Shown: positions 42,907-52,771, counted from the first letter of the stretch. The stretch: 64,000 bases of DNA from Clostridium pasteurianum BC1 (GCF_000389635.1 NC_021182.1:4691925-4755924), one strand, 5' to 3'. The notes: a model not told the origin generated them from the letters alone. Translations and numbers: made by a program.

Positions 42907-44313
42907 CTAACCAATGCTTCCTTCTAATTCAAGCTTTATGAGATTGTTCATTTCCACAGCATATTCCAAGGGCAATTCTTTAGCAATAGGCTCTGCAAAA
43001 CCTCTTACAATCATTGCCTTAGCTTCTTCTTCACTTATACCTCTTGACATAAGATAAAAAATAGCCTCGTCACTTATTCTTCCAATCTTTGCTTCATGCC
43101 CAATATCTACCTCATCATTTAATATATCAATTACTGGGAGTGTATCCGAACGAGAAATATCATCTAACATCAAAGATTCACAGGATACAGATGCCTTAGT
43201 ATGATGTGCATTTGGAGATACCTTTACTGCACCTCTATATATAGCAGTACCACCACTCTTGGATATAGATTTTGTATTTATAGTTGAAGAAGTATATGGG
43301 GCTGCATGAACCATCTTAGCACCAGTGTCTAAATGCTGTCCTTTTCCTGCAAAGGTTATTCCCGTAAACTCAGCCTTAGCTCCTTCTCCCTTTAATATAC
43401 TCATAGGATAGAGCATAGATATCTTTGAGCCAAAGGAACCGGATACCCATTCTATAGTACCATTTTTCTCAACGACTGCTCTCTTAGTGTTAAGATTAAG
43501 CATATTTCTTGACCAGTTTTCTATAGTTGAATACCTTAAAGTTGCCCCTTCTTTAACATAAAGTTCTACACATCCTGCATGCAAATTTGTTACATTGTAT
43601 TTCGGAGCTGAACAGCCTTCAATAAAATGAAGCTTAGCACCTTTTTCTACTATTATTAATGTATGCTCAAATTGTCCTGCACCTGGGGAATTAAGTCTAA
43701 AATAAGATTGAAGTGGTATTTCTACATCTACCCCCTCTGGTACGTATACAAAAGAACCTCCAGACCATACTGCACCATGAAGTGCTACAAACTTATGATC
43801 ATTAGCTGGAACTAATTTCATAAAATACCCTTTAACTATATCCTCATATTCTCTTAATGCTGTTTCCATATCCGTATATACAATACCCTGTTTAACTAAT
43901 TCTTCCTTTATACTATGGTATACCACTTCAGAGTCATACTGTGCTCCTACTCCAGCAAGGGACTCCCTCTCAGCCTTTGGTATGCCTAATTTTTCAAAGG
44001 TATCCTTTATTTCCTCAGGCACATCCTTCCAATTGCCTTTCATTTCAGTATTAGGTTTAACATAGGTAACTATATTATCCATATCCAATTCATCTAGAGA
44101 TGGTCCCCAAGTTGGCATATCCATATTATTATATATTTCTAATGATTTAAGTCTGAACTCTGTCATCCATTCAGGATCATTTTTCTCTTTAGAAATATTC
44201 ATTATTATTTCTTTAGTCAATCCCTTTTTAGCTTTATAACTATATACATCTTTATTTTTTATATCATAAAAACCTCGGTCTAACTCTTCAATAAAAGTCT
44301 TTTTCTTCTCCAT
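42907..44313 (-). CDS. sufB: Fe-S assembly scaffold subunit SufB
   Basis: A 468-residue scaffold on which Fe-S clusters are built with SufC and SufD. Conserved stretches are AQYDSEVVYHSI, GCSAPKYNVTNLHAGCVELYV (with conserved Cys), and DTLPVIDILNDEVDIGHEAKIGRISDEAIFYLMSRGISEEEAKAMIVRGF. GGGAGG precedes the chosen ATG (MEKKKTF). A family-2 repeat lies between it and sufC. Confidence 0.96.
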   Translation of the reverse strand: MEKKKTFIEELDRGFYDIKNKDVYSYKAKKGLTKEIIMNISKEKNDPEWMTEFRLKSLEIYNNMDMPTWGPSLDELDMDNIVTYVKPNTEMKGNWKDVPEEIKDTFEKLGIPKAERESLAGVGAQYDSEVVYHSIKEELVKQGIVYTDMETALREYEDIVKGYFMKLVPANDHKFVALHGAVWSGGSFVYVPEGVDVEIPLQSYFRLNSPGAGQFEHTLIIVEKGAKLHFIEGCSAPKYNVTNLHAGCVELYVKEGATLRYSTIENWSRNMLNLNTKRAVVEKNGTIEWVSGSFGSKISMLYPMSILKGEGAKAEFTGITFAGKGQHLDTGAKMVHAAPYTSSTINTKSISKSGGTAIYRGAVKVSPNAHHTKASVSCESLMLDDISRSDTLPVIDILNDEVDIGHEAKIGRISDEAIFYLMSRGISEEEAKAMIVRGFAEPIAKELPLEYAVEMNNLIKLELEGSIG

Positions 44314-44385
44314 GAGACTTACCTCCCTGTAAGATATTTTCATTTAAATTTCTGTTTCCATTGGGATATCTAAATTTTTACTGAC

Positions 44386-44424
44386 TAATGCATCTTTAGC
44401 TTATTATTTATTTTCAGATGCCTA
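44386..44424 (-). repeat. Family-2 half copy overlapping the end of sufC
   Basis: On the minus strand it reads AGGCATCTGAAAATAAATAA then AAGCTAAAGATGC, matching the left half of the copy at 14542-14615. The sufC stop codon TGA lies inside the GGCATCTGAAAATA arm. Confidence 0.65.
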
Positions 44425-45169
44425 GAGCTACTTCTTTAAATTCTCCAAATCCCTTATTATTTATTTCATCTATTAAGGAAGCATCTCCAGTTTTAACAAC
44501 CTTACCCTTTAAAACTATGTGAACGAAATCAGGTTTTAAATCTTCTAATATCTTGCTGTTATGAGTTATTATCAGTATAGCATTATCATCATTCTTAAAT
44601 TTATTTACACCTTTTGAAACTATTTTCACCGCATCTACATCAAGACCTGAATCAGTTTCATCAAGTATAGCTAATTTAGGATTTATCATCATCATTTGAA
44701 TTATTTCATTTTTTTTCTTCTCGCCACCAGAAAAACCAACATTTAAATATCTTGAAGCATAGCTTTCATCAAATTGTAAAGTTTCTAATTTTTCCTCAAG
44801 CTCTTTTCTGAAAGCCATAAGCTTAATAGGTTTTCCTGTAATAGCAGTTCTGGAACTTCTTAAAAGTCCTTCTACTGTTATTCCTGGAACTTCTTCTGGT
44901 GTCTGAAATGACAAAAATATACCTTTTTTTGCCCTCTCATCCGTTTTTAACTCATTAATTCTTTCATTTTCAAATATTATGTCTCCACTTGTAACTTTAT
45001 ATTTAGGATGCCCCATTATTACATTTACCAAAGTTGATTTTCCCGCTCCATTAGGACCCATTATTACATGAACCTCACCTTTATTGACGGTTAAATTAAG
45101 ACCTTTTAATATTTCATTTCCATCTGCTTCAACATGAATATCTTTTATATCTAAAAGTTTATCTCCCAT
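44414..45169 (-). CDS. sufC: Fe-S assembly ATPase SufC
   Basis: A 251-residue cytoplasmic ABC-type ATPase that drives SufBCD remodelling. Walker A GPNGAGKST, signature FSGGEKKK (the SufC-specific variant) and Walker B LAILDETDSGLDVDA are present. The start MGDKLLD follows GGAGAG; 14 upstream codons are excluded. It is the first gene of sufCBDSU. Its last codons and stop are contributed by a family-2 repeat, so the C-terminus ALGI may differ from relatives. Confidence 0.96.
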   Translation of the reverse strand: MGDKLLDIKDIHVEADGNEILKGLNLTVNKGEVHVIMGPNGAGKSTLVNVIMGHPKYKVTSGDIIFENERINELKTDERAKKGIFLSFQTPEEVPGITVEGLLRSSRTAITGKPIKLMAFRKELEEKLETLQFDESYASRYLNVGFSGGEKKKNEIIQMMMINPKLAILDETDSGLDVDAVKIVSKGVNKFKNDDNAILIITHNSKILEDLKPDFVHIVLKGKVVKTGDASLIDEINNKGFGEFKEVALGI

Positions 45170-45259
45170 ATTAATCTCTCCTAAATAAAATTTTAATCCC
45201 GAGCGTTTCACTCTGATTTATAAATATTTTATATCTATGGTGATTATTTGTCAATAATA

Positions 45260-45337
45260 ATTATCTATAATTTATGGTAAATTATAGATAATCGTTTAAG
45301 ATTAAGTAATTATTTTTACATTTTTAAAAATAATTAC
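45260..45337 (-). promoter_or_regulatory. Two perfect dyads upstream of sufC
   Basis: ATTATCTATAATTTA / TAAATTATAGATAAT (15 bp, 45260-45292) and GTAATTATTTTTA / TAAAAATAATTAC (13 bp, 45306-45337). They lie 90-170 nt before the sufC start, where an operon promoter and repressor site are expected. No U-run follows either on the minus strand. Regulator unknown. Confidence 0.4.
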
Positions 45338-45433
45338 ACCTTACTTTAATAAATTTTCATTTATTTTCACTTTTACTTTGTCTATCTTCAATTGATAATT
45401 AATACGGCATTTCACTGATAGAGCTTAATTATT

Positions 45434-45540
45434 TTTTATTCAATGACTAGTCACTGGATAATTCATCTAAACTTAATGTGAATACAAACTCCCACTTGTA
45501 AAATTCATTGATCAATGAATCTTACTGAATAGAAGCTTGT
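45434..45540 (-). repeat. Family-1 repeat, copy E (deleted) abutting a second end
   Basis: On the minus strand hairpin I (CAAGTGGGAG / TTCACATTAAG, weakened) is followed by TTTAGATGAATTATCCAGTG fused directly to GACTAGTCATTGAATAA, so nearly all of hairpin II is deleted. Its outer end AATGAAT meets an inverted AATGAATCTTAC at about 45500, as if two elements joined head to head. Confidence 0.7.
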
Positions 45541-45606
45541 TTTGTATTTATTCTCTTTCTGTTTATAGTATTATCCTATAGCTATTAATAATATTATATT
45601 GTTAAA

Positions 45607-45656
45607 TGAAAAAGGCTTTTTACTATATACTCAGTATACAATAAAAAACCTTTTTA
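45607..45656. terminator. Terminator of the hydroxyacid dehydrogenase gene
   Basis: AAAAAGGCTTTTTA pairs with TAAAAAACCTTTTT around an inner ATATACT/AGTATAC stem. It lies about 85 nt beyond the stop codon on the minus strand. Confidence 0.65.
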
Positions 45657-45739
45657 TTAATTTATCTCGAATTTATCAAGTAATCCAACTAATTGTTAAT
45701 ATTGCTTAATTATATCCATAAATTCTATCTATTTTTATA

Positions 45740-46726
45740 TTATTCTTTAAGTTCTTTAACTATATTAGGAGCAGTCTCTCCCAATAATACTTTTACCATA
45801 TTTTCAGCGCTTACCATAGCCATATTATTGCGTGTCTCCCAGGTAGCTGAACCCAAGTGAGGAAGAACAACTACATTGTTTAAGGTAAGTAACTCATTAT
45901 TAGCATCAACAGGTTCCTTTTCATAGACATCTAAGCCTGCTGCCCGTATTCCTCCACTTTTTAAAGCCTCAATCAATGCTTTTTCATCTACGGTCTGTCC
46001 CCTGGATGCATTAATGAATATTGCTGTTTCTTTCATCAATTTAAATTCATTGATACTAATAAGTCTATAGGTCTCTTTTGTAAATGGTGTCATTAAAACT
46101 ACAAAATCAGATTCTTTTAAAAGAGTTTCTAAATCTGAATGCTCTACACCCAAATTTTCCTCAGCTTCTACTTTTCTACTTCTATTGTGATAAAGTACCT
46201 TCATATCAAAACCAAATCTAGCTCTCTTAGCTATTGCTTCACCAATTCTTCCCATGCCTATTATTCCCAATGTTTTACCATATACATCAATTCCATAATA
46301 ATTCTCATCATATTGAGACTTCCATTTTCCCTGCCTTACATATTTATCACATTCCACAATTCTACGAGCTGAGGATAGCATTAATCCAAATACTAAATCT
46401 GCCACACTGTTATCCAGCACACTAGGAGTATTTGTTCCAATTACATCTCTTGATTTCATAGCCTCTAAGTCAAAATTATCATACCCAACAGACACATTGC
46501 TAACTACTTTTAAATTAGGCGCATTATCTAAAAACTCTTTATCAATTTTTATTGAGGTCAATATTACTCCATTCGTATCCTTAATTTTATCTAGAAGAAC
46601 TTCTCTAGAAATTTCTCCTTCCCCTTCCCATTTTTCACACTGACAATACTTTTCAATGTATTGAATTACTTCCTTTGGAAAATGTTTTGCAATATATACT
46701 TTAGGCTTTATCATAATTATTACCAT
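45740..46726 (-). CDS. D-2-hydroxyacid dehydrogenase (glyoxylate/hydroxypyruvate reductase type)
   Basis: A protein of about 328 residues reducing 2-keto acids with NAD(P)H. The Rossmann motif GMGRIGEAIAKRA is followed by the catalytic Arg (INASRGQTVDE), Glu (EKEP region) and His (LPHLGSATWETR) of the family. Two starts are possible: ATG at 46726 (AGGGAAAGG upstream) or MIKPKVY at 46714; the long frame from 46816 lacks a proper site. The gene is monocistronic. Substrate range (glyoxylate, hydroxypyruvate, phenylpyruvate) cannot be told from sequence. Confidence 0.9.
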   Translation of the reverse strand: MVIIMIKPKVYIAKHFPKEVIQYIEKYCQCEKWEGEGEISREVLLDKIKDTNGVILTSIKIDKEFLDNAPNLKVVSNVSVGYDNFDLEAMKSRDVIGTNTPSVLDNSVADLVFGLMLSSARRIVECDKYVRQGKWKSQYDENYYGIDVYGKTLGIIGMGRIGEAIAKRARFGFDMKVLYHNRSRKVEAEENLGVEHSDLETLLKESDFVVLMTPFTKETYRLISINEFKLMKETAIFINASRGQTVDEKALIEALKSGGIRAAGLDVYEKEPVDANNELLTLNNVVVLPHLGSATWETRNNMAMVSAENMVKVLLGETAPNIVKELKE

Positions 46727-47510
46727 TCCTTTCCCTTTACCATTTTCTCCTATTACATTAATTGTATAAAAGGTTTTTATTTTTATCAATACTTCACTTA
46801 AGCTTAAACTCCTCAAAAAGCTTGAAAAAATTCATTTTTAAGCCAAAGTGCATAACTTCAACTAGCCAAATGGAAATAGTTTCTTCTTTACAATTATCTT
46901 GAGTAACGATAAGATTACTCGTGTGGATGATACAAGCCTCTCTTAATTTTTTTGTGATAAGAAAATTATATTTTAAGGATTGCTATTATCCACTATTTAT
47001 TTTTTAGAAACTATCTTTCTGAAATTATTAATGTTTCATTCGTACGAAACTCAGGTAATTATATTTGGCATTCTACAATAATTAAACTGGCATTTAGTAT
47101 TGATTAGATGTAAGTCCAATTTCTAATAGACAAATACAAATCAATTCAAGAATATGCTATTATCATCACCAAGGTAAAGCTAATGTATATTCTAAAACAA
47201 ATTTAATTTCCTATTATGGTAAAAAAGGTTAACATCACGTGTAATGACTATTTGTATTTTGTAGAAAATATGTATTTATTTTTACAAATTAGAAATATTC
47301 AGCATAAATTCAATCGTTATATATGTATATTTTTAACATTTAATCCATAATAAGAATTAATTTTTAATCAAAATTTAGTATATCTCAAAAATAAAAATAT
47401 ACGTATGTATATATTAGATTTAAAAGGTGGTGATATACAAGATAAAAAATCAGAATAAAAAATTTATATTTATATTGAAAAAGATAATCATTTGGGGGGG
47501 TAAGTAATTA

Positions 47511-49004
47511 ATGATTAAGTCAAAAATTATGAAATTTGTTTTAAGTACTTCTTTTACTACAGCATTACTTGTAGGAATAGGCGGTGGATCTGTTGCTCTT
47601 GCTAAAGAAAACAATAGCAAAGATTTTAAACCAAAGTATGATAATATTTCTCATATTACACGTTATGACATGTCCAAAATACCTGGACAACAAAACAATG
47701 AAAAATTTAAGGTGCCTCAATTCGACGCATCTACAATAAAAAACATACCTTCAGCAAAAGGTTATGATAAGAATGGTAATTTAATAGATTTAGATGTATG
47801 GGATAGCTGGCCGCTTCAAAATGCGGATGGAACAGTGGCAAATTATCATGGATACAATATCGTTTTTGCTTTAGCAGGAGACCCTAAAGTTGGAAGTGAT
47901 ACGTTTATTCACTTATTCTATCAAAAAATAGGCGACACATCCATTAATAGCTGGAAACATGCGGGTAGAGTATTTAAAGATAGCGATAAATTTGTTCCAA
48001 ATGATCCTTTTCTAAAAGATCAAGCAGAAGAGTGGTCAGGTTCTGCCACTTTAACTAAAGATGGAAAAGTTAGATTGTTTTATACAGATAGACAAGCCTG
48101 GAATCCAGAGAAAGATTTCTATGGTAAACAAACTTTAACAACAGCTCAGGTTAATTTATCTCAGCCAGATAATAGCACATTGAAAGTTGATGGAGTGGAA
48201 GATTATAAATCTATATTTGATGGTGGAGATGGAAAGATTTATCAAAACGTTTTACAAGGTATTGAAGCACCAAATTACTCTGATAATCATACATTAAGAG
48301 ATCCTCACTACGTTGAAGATAATGGACATAAATACCTTGTTTTTGAAGCGAACACTGGAACAGAAACTGGTTACCAAGGAGCGGATGCTTTATCCAATTG
48401 GGCCTATTATGGTGGAACTAGACAATTCTTTGAAGCTGAAAAAACTAAATTGTTACAAAGTCCTAAAAAAGGTTTGGCAGAATTAGCTAATGGTGCACTA
48501 GGTATCATTGAATTAAATGATGATTATAGTTTGAAAAAAGTAATGAAACCACTAATTACATCTAACACAATAACAGATGAAATTGAACGTGCAAATGTAT
48601 TTAAAATGAATGGTAAATGGTACTTGTTTACAGACTCAAGAGGAGCTAAAATGACTATTGATGGAATAGGCGATAAAGATGTATACATGTTAGGTTACAC
48701 TTCAGATTCTTTAACTGGATCATATAAACCTTTAAATGGAAGTGGCCTTGTATTAAACATGAATCTTGATCCATCTGATGTTACATTTACTTACTCACAT
48801 TTTGCCGTACCACAGGAAAAAGGCAATAATGTAGTAATTACAAGTTATATAACAAACAGAGGTTTCTTCTCTGATCAGCATTCAAGTTTTGCTCCAAGCT
48901 TCTCACTTAATATTAAAGGAGACAAGACATCTGTTGTGCCAAACAGCAACCTTGAGCAAGGACAACTAACGATTGATAAACAAAAAAATCATTCAAAAAG
49001 GTAA
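47511..49004 (+). CDS. Levansucrase (GH68), first tandem copy
   Basis: A 497-residue secreted fructosyltransferase that makes levan from sucrose. The signal peptide ends SVALA, cleaved after about residue 31. GH68 residues: nucleophile Asp98 in VWDSWPLQ, transition-state stabiliser Asp264 in RDPHY, and acid/base Glu359 with Arg360 in DEIERANVF. A GGGGGGG run precedes the ATG. This copy has a shorter acceptor-loop region (GIEAPNYSDNHTLRDP) than the other two and a charged C-terminus. About 105 nt of upstream sequence resembles that of copy two, showing the duplication included the promoter region. Confidence 0.95.
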   Translation: MIKSKIMKFVLSTSFTTALLVGIGGGSVALAKENNSKDFKPKYDNISHITRYDMSKIPGQQNNEKFKVPQFDASTIKNIPSAKGYDKNGNLIDLDVWDSWPLQNADGTVANYHGYNIVFALAGDPKVGSDTFIHLFYQKIGDTSINSWKHAGRVFKDSDKFVPNDPFLKDQAEEWSGSATLTKDGKVRLFYTDRQAWNPEKDFYGKQTLTTAQVNLSQPDNSTLKVDGVEDYKSIFDGGDGKIYQNVLQGIEAPNYSDNHTLRDPHYVEDNGHKYLVFEANTGTETGYQGADALSNWAYYGGTRQFFEAEKTKLLQSPKKGLAELANGALGIIELNDDYSLKKVMKPLITSNTITDEIERANVFKMNGKWYLFTDSRGAKMTIDGIGDKDVYMLGYTSDSLTGSYKPLNGSGLVLNMNLDPSDVTFTYSHFAVPQEKGNNVVITSYITNRGFFSDQHSSFAPSFSLNIKGDKTSVVPNSNLEQGQLTIDKQKNHSKR

Positions 49005-49107
49005 CTTAAAAAAATTTACACAAACAAAGTAAGATTACAATTAATAGGTAAGAGTATTGGATTTTAGATAAAATATATATTTAATATCCAGTGAATATAG
49101 AGATTTA

Positions 49108-49245
49108 CACAAATAAGTCTATACCTTTTTATGGATTAGGCATGTGAAAATAAGTGGCAAGTGAAATATACTAGTATATTGATTAGTTATTTATTTGAAT
49201 ATACCTTAAATTTATAAAAAAGGTATAGACTTTCTCATATTTGTG
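49108..49245. terminator. Terminator hairpin with a family-2 repeat inserted in its loop
   Basis: Outer arms CACAAATAAGTCTATACC (49108-) and GGTATAGACTTTCTCATATTTGTG (to 49245) pair around AAAAAAGG/CCTTTTT. The loop between them is a complete family-2 element (49137-49209: AGGCATGTGAAAATAAGTGG ... TTATTTATTTGAATATACC). It follows the first levansucrase by about 100 nt. Confidence 0.7.
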
Positions 49246-49453
49246 CTATTCTCTATTTTTTTACTTCAATATATAAAGATAAAAAATATAATTTTAATTT
49301 AAATTTTAATTTACCTCAAAAAAATAATAAAGCCTTGCGTATGTATATGACAGATTGAAGAAAGGGGAATGATATAAAGATAAAAAATAAGAATAAAAAA
49401 CTTATATTTATGATTTAAAAGAAAAAAATAATTATTTTTTAGGGGGAAAATTA

Positions 49454-50920
49454 ATGATTAAGTCAAAAATTATGAAATTTGTTCTAAGTGCTTCTTTTAC
49501 TACAGCATTACTTACAGGAATAGGCGGTGGATCTGTTGCTCTTGCCAGCACTCTTGATTACAACAACACCTATGGAATTTCCCATATAACTCATTCTGAT
49601 ATGATCAAAATACCTGGACAACAAAATAACGCACAATTTAAGGTGCCTCAATTCGATGCATCAACTATAAAAAATATCTCATCAGCAAAAGATTACGATA
49701 AGTATGGTAATTTAATAGATTTAGATGTATGGGATAGCTGGCCATTACAAAATGCTGATGGAACAGTAGCAAATTATCATGGATACAATATTGTTTTTGC
49801 TTTAGCAGGAGATCCTAAGAACGGTAATGACACTCACATTTACTTATTTTATCAAAAAATAGGCGACACATCTATCGACAGTTGGAAAAATGCTGGTAGA
49901 GTATTTAAAGATAGCGATAAATTTGCTTCAAATGATGCTATTCTTAAGTATCAAACTCAGGAGTGGTCAGGTTCTGCCACTTTAACTAAAGATGGCAAAG
50001 TACGTTTGTTTTACACAGATTACTCCGGCTCTCCAGAAGATGGAGGATCAGGTGCTGGTAAACAAACATTAACAACGACTCAAATCAATATGTCTCAGCC
50101 AGATTCTAATACCCTTAAGGTTGATGGTGTATCAGATTATAAATCTATTTTTGACGGAGACGGTAAACTCTATCAAAATGTTCAGCAATTCATAGATGAA
50201 GGTAAGTGGAGTTCAGGTGATAACCATACTTTAAGAGATCCTCACTACGTTGAAGATAACGGTCATAAATATCTTGTTTTCGAAGCTAATACAGGAACAG
50301 ATGATGGATACCAAGGTGATAACTCCTTATTTAATAAAGCATTCTATGGCGGAAGTGAAAATTTCTTCCAGACAGAAAAAGATAAACTATTGATTGGACC
50401 TAAAAAACAAACTGCATCATTAGCAAATGGAGCACTAGGTATTATTGAATTAAATAATGATTATACTTTGAAAAAAGTGATGAAACCATTAATTACATCT
50501 AATACAGTAACAGATGAAATCGAACGTGCTAATGTATTTAAAATGAATGGTAAATGGTATTTATTCACAGATTCAAGAGGATCTAAAATGACTATTGATG
50601 GAATAGGCAATAAAGATGTATACATGTTAGGTTTCACATCAGATTCTTTAACTGGAGGGTACAAGCCATTAAACGGTAGTGGACTAGTATTAAACATGAA
50701 TCTTGATCCTGCTGATCTTACATTTACTTACTCTCACTTTGCTGTACCTCAACCTGAAAGTAACACCGTGGTAATAACAAGCTACATGACAAATAGAAGC
50801 TTCTATACAGATCACCACGCTACCTTTGCTCCAAGCTTTTTACTTAACATCAAAGGGTCAAAAACATCAGTTGTACCAAACAGCATCCTTCCACAAGGAC
50901 AACTTACAACTAATAAATAA
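49454..50920 (+). CDS. Levansucrase (GH68), second tandem copy
   Basis: A 488-residue secreted levansucrase. The signal peptide ends SVALAS; catalytic motifs VWDSWPLQ, RDPHYVED and DEIERANVF are intact. It shares the long loop FIDEGKWSSGDNHTLRDP and the GYQGDNSLFNKAFYGGSENFFQTEKDKLLIGPKKQ segment with copy three, so copies two and three are closer to each other than to copy one in mid-protein. Substitutions such as GGSGAGKQTL near the active-site rim may alter chain length or acceptor use. A GGGGG ribosome binding site precedes the ATG. Confidence 0.95.
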   Translation: MIKSKIMKFVLSASFTTALLTGIGGGSVALASTLDYNNTYGISHITHSDMIKIPGQQNNAQFKVPQFDASTIKNISSAKDYDKYGNLIDLDVWDSWPLQNADGTVANYHGYNIVFALAGDPKNGNDTHIYLFYQKIGDTSIDSWKNAGRVFKDSDKFASNDAILKYQTQEWSGSATLTKDGKVRLFYTDYSGSPEDGGSGAGKQTLTTTQINMSQPDSNTLKVDGVSDYKSIFDGDGKLYQNVQQFIDEGKWSSGDNHTLRDPHYVEDNGHKYLVFEANTGTDDGYQGDNSLFNKAFYGGSENFFQTEKDKLLIGPKKQTASLANGALGIIELNNDYTLKKVMKPLITSNTVTDEIERANVFKMNGKWYLFTDSRGSKMTIDGIGNKDVYMLGFTSDSLTGGYKPLNGSGLVLNMNLDPADLTFTYSHFAVPQPESNTVVITSYMTNRSFYTDHHATFAPSFLLNIKGSKTSVVPNSILPQGQLTTNK

Positions 50921-50942
50921 TAGTCATCAGACAAAAAATTTA

Positions 50943-51030
50943 TCAATGCATCTTGCTTAGTGGCGGTTTATACTTCCACTAAGTTTAGATAAATTATCCA
51001 GTTACTCATTACTGGTATCTCCATTTTTAA
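50943..51030 (+). repeat. Family-1 repeat, copy F (right side lost)
   Basis: CAATGCATCTTGC, hairpin I (TTAGTGGCGG / TTCCACTAAG), TTTAGATAAATTATCCAG, then a short GGTATCTCC. The right half of hairpin II is missing. It lies directly after the second levansucrase. Confidence 0.75.
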
Positions 51031-51075
51031 GAAAGCGAACAAACACAGTATCCATTTTGTATTTGTTCGCTTTCC
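51031..51075 (+). terminator. Hairpin after the second levansucrase
   Basis: GAAAGCGAACAAA and TTTGTTCGCTTTC are exact inverses around an AGTATCCATTTT-type loop. The T-run is weak, so termination is likely but not certain. Confidence 0.6.
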
Positions 51076-51203
51076 ATTTATTACAATAGCTAATCATATG
51101 CAATTTCTATTTCACTTTATTATAAACATAATTCTAAAATTAAATAGAAATTTACTTCAACTTAATTTTAATAGAAAAAATACATATTTAGGAGGTCTAA
51201 CTA

Positions 51204-52691
51204 ATGATCAAATCAAAAATTATGAAAATTATTTTAAGCACTTCTTTTACCACAGCTTTACTTGTAGGCGCAGGTGGTGGATCTGTGGCTCTTGCTAGCA
51301 ATATTGATTATAACAACACCTATGATATTTCTCATATTACACGTTACAATATGTCAAAAATATCTGAACAGCAAAACAATGCACAATTTAAAGTTCCTCA
51401 ATTCGATGCATCCACATTAAAAAATATTCCTTCAGCAAAAGGTTATGATGAGTTTGGCAACCTAATTAATTTAGATGTTTGGGATAGCTGGCCGCTGCAA
51501 AACGCTGATGGAACAGTAGCAAATTATCATGGATACAATCTGGTTTTTGCTTTAGCAGGAGACCCTAAAAGAGGATGGGATACACATATTTACTTATTCT
51601 ATCAAAAAATAGGCGACACATCCATTGATAGCTGGAAAAGTGCTGGTAGAGTATTTAAAGATAGTGATAAATTCGTTCCAAATGATCCTTTCCTAAAAAA
51701 TCAGGCAGAAGAGTGGTCAGGCTCTGCAACCTTAACATCTGATGGAAAAGTTCGCTTATTTTATACAGATCGAGATAGCTGGGCACCAGATTCCGGACAT
51801 TATGGTAAACAAACCTTAACAACGGCTCAAATCAATTTATCTGAGGCCAATGCCAATACGTTGAAAGTTGATGGCGTAGAAGATCTAAAATCAATCTTTG
51901 ATGGCGGAGACGGTACAATTTATCAGAACGTTCAACAATTTATCGATGAGGGTGCTGATCTTTCTGGTGATAACCACACGTTAAGAGATCCTCACTACAT
52001 TGAAGATAATGGTCATAAATATCTTGTTTTTGAAGCTAATACAGGAACAGATGATGGATACCAAGGTGATGAATCCTTATTTAATAAAGCATTCTATGGT
52101 GGAAGTGAAACTTTCTTCCAGACAGAAAAAGACAAACTATTAATTGGACCTAAAAAACAACTTGCATCATTAGCAAATGGAGCACTAGGTATTATTGAAT
52201 TGAATAATGATTATACACTTAAAAAAGTGATGAAACCATTAATTACTTCCAATACAGTAACAGATGAAATCGAACGTGCTAATGTATTTAAAATGAATGG
52301 CAAATGGTATTTATTTACAGATTCAAGAGGTGCTAAAATGACTATTGATGGAATAGGCGATAAGGATGTATACATGTTAGGCTACGTTTCAAATTCCTTA
52401 ACCGGATCATATAAACCGTTAAATGGCAGCGGACTTGTATTAAGTATGAATCTTGACCCTGCTGACCCTACATTTACTTATTCTCACTTTGCTGTACCAC
52501 AGGAAAAAGGAAATAATGTAGTAATTACAAGTTATATAACAAACAGAGGTTTATATTCTGACCATCATTCAAGTTTTGCTCCAAGCTTCTTACTTAACAT
52601 TAAAGGAGACAAAACATCTGTTGTGCCAAACAGTATCCTTCCACAAGGACAATTGACCATTGATAAAGAAAAAAACACGTTCAATAAATAA
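51204..52691 (+). CDS. Levansucrase (GH68), third tandem copy
   Basis: A 495-residue secreted levansucrase with signal peptide ending SVALAS. It has intact catalytic motifs VWDSWPLQ, RDPHYIED and DEIERANVF. It shares the N-terminal and loop features of copy two but the C-terminal YITNRG(L/F)(Y/F)SD stretch of copy one, a mosaic pattern that suggests recombination among the copies. AGGAGG lies 8 nt before the ATG. Its upstream region is unlike those of copies one and two. Confidence 0.95.
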   Translation: MIKSKIMKIILSTSFTTALLVGAGGGSVALASNIDYNNTYDISHITRYNMSKISEQQNNAQFKVPQFDASTLKNIPSAKGYDEFGNLINLDVWDSWPLQNADGTVANYHGYNLVFALAGDPKRGWDTHIYLFYQKIGDTSIDSWKSAGRVFKDSDKFVPNDPFLKNQAEEWSGSATLTSDGKVRLFYTDRDSWAPDSGHYGKQTLTTAQINLSEANANTLKVDGVEDLKSIFDGGDGTIYQNVQQFIDEGADLSGDNHTLRDPHYIEDNGHKYLVFEANTGTDDGYQGDESLFNKAFYGGSETFFQTEKDKLLIGPKKQLASLANGALGIIELNNDYTLKKVMKPLITSNTVTDEIERANVFKMNGKWYLFTDSRGAKMTIDGIGDKDVYMLGYVSNSLTGSYKPLNGSGLVLSMNLDPADPTFTYSHFAVPQEKGNNVVITSYITNRGLYSDHHSSFAPSFLLNIKGDKTSVVPNSILPQGQLTIDKEKNTFNK

Positions 52692-52740
52692 ATTAAAAAG
52701 CTTACACTGGAATAACTAAAAATTTAATTTAAAGAACATA

Positions 52741-52769
52741 AAAATGCCGATACTTTATCGGCATTTTTT
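52741..52769 (+). terminator. Terminator of the third levansucrase
   Basis: ATGCCGATA / TATCGGCAT stem with a 3-nt loop followed by TTTTTT. Confidence 0.9.
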
Positions 52770-52771
52770 AT

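Noticed and set aside
47100-47230. Possible tail of an IS3-type transposase (YYHHQGKANVYSKTNLISYY)
   Set aside because: Resemblance to the IS3 C-terminal HSD/YN-R-K pattern is too weak, no inverted ends were found, and the frame is short.
47400-47510. SacY/LicT-type ribonucleic antiterminator (RAT) before the levansucrases
   Set aside because: The RAT consensus and an overlapping terminator were not found upstream of any of the three copies.
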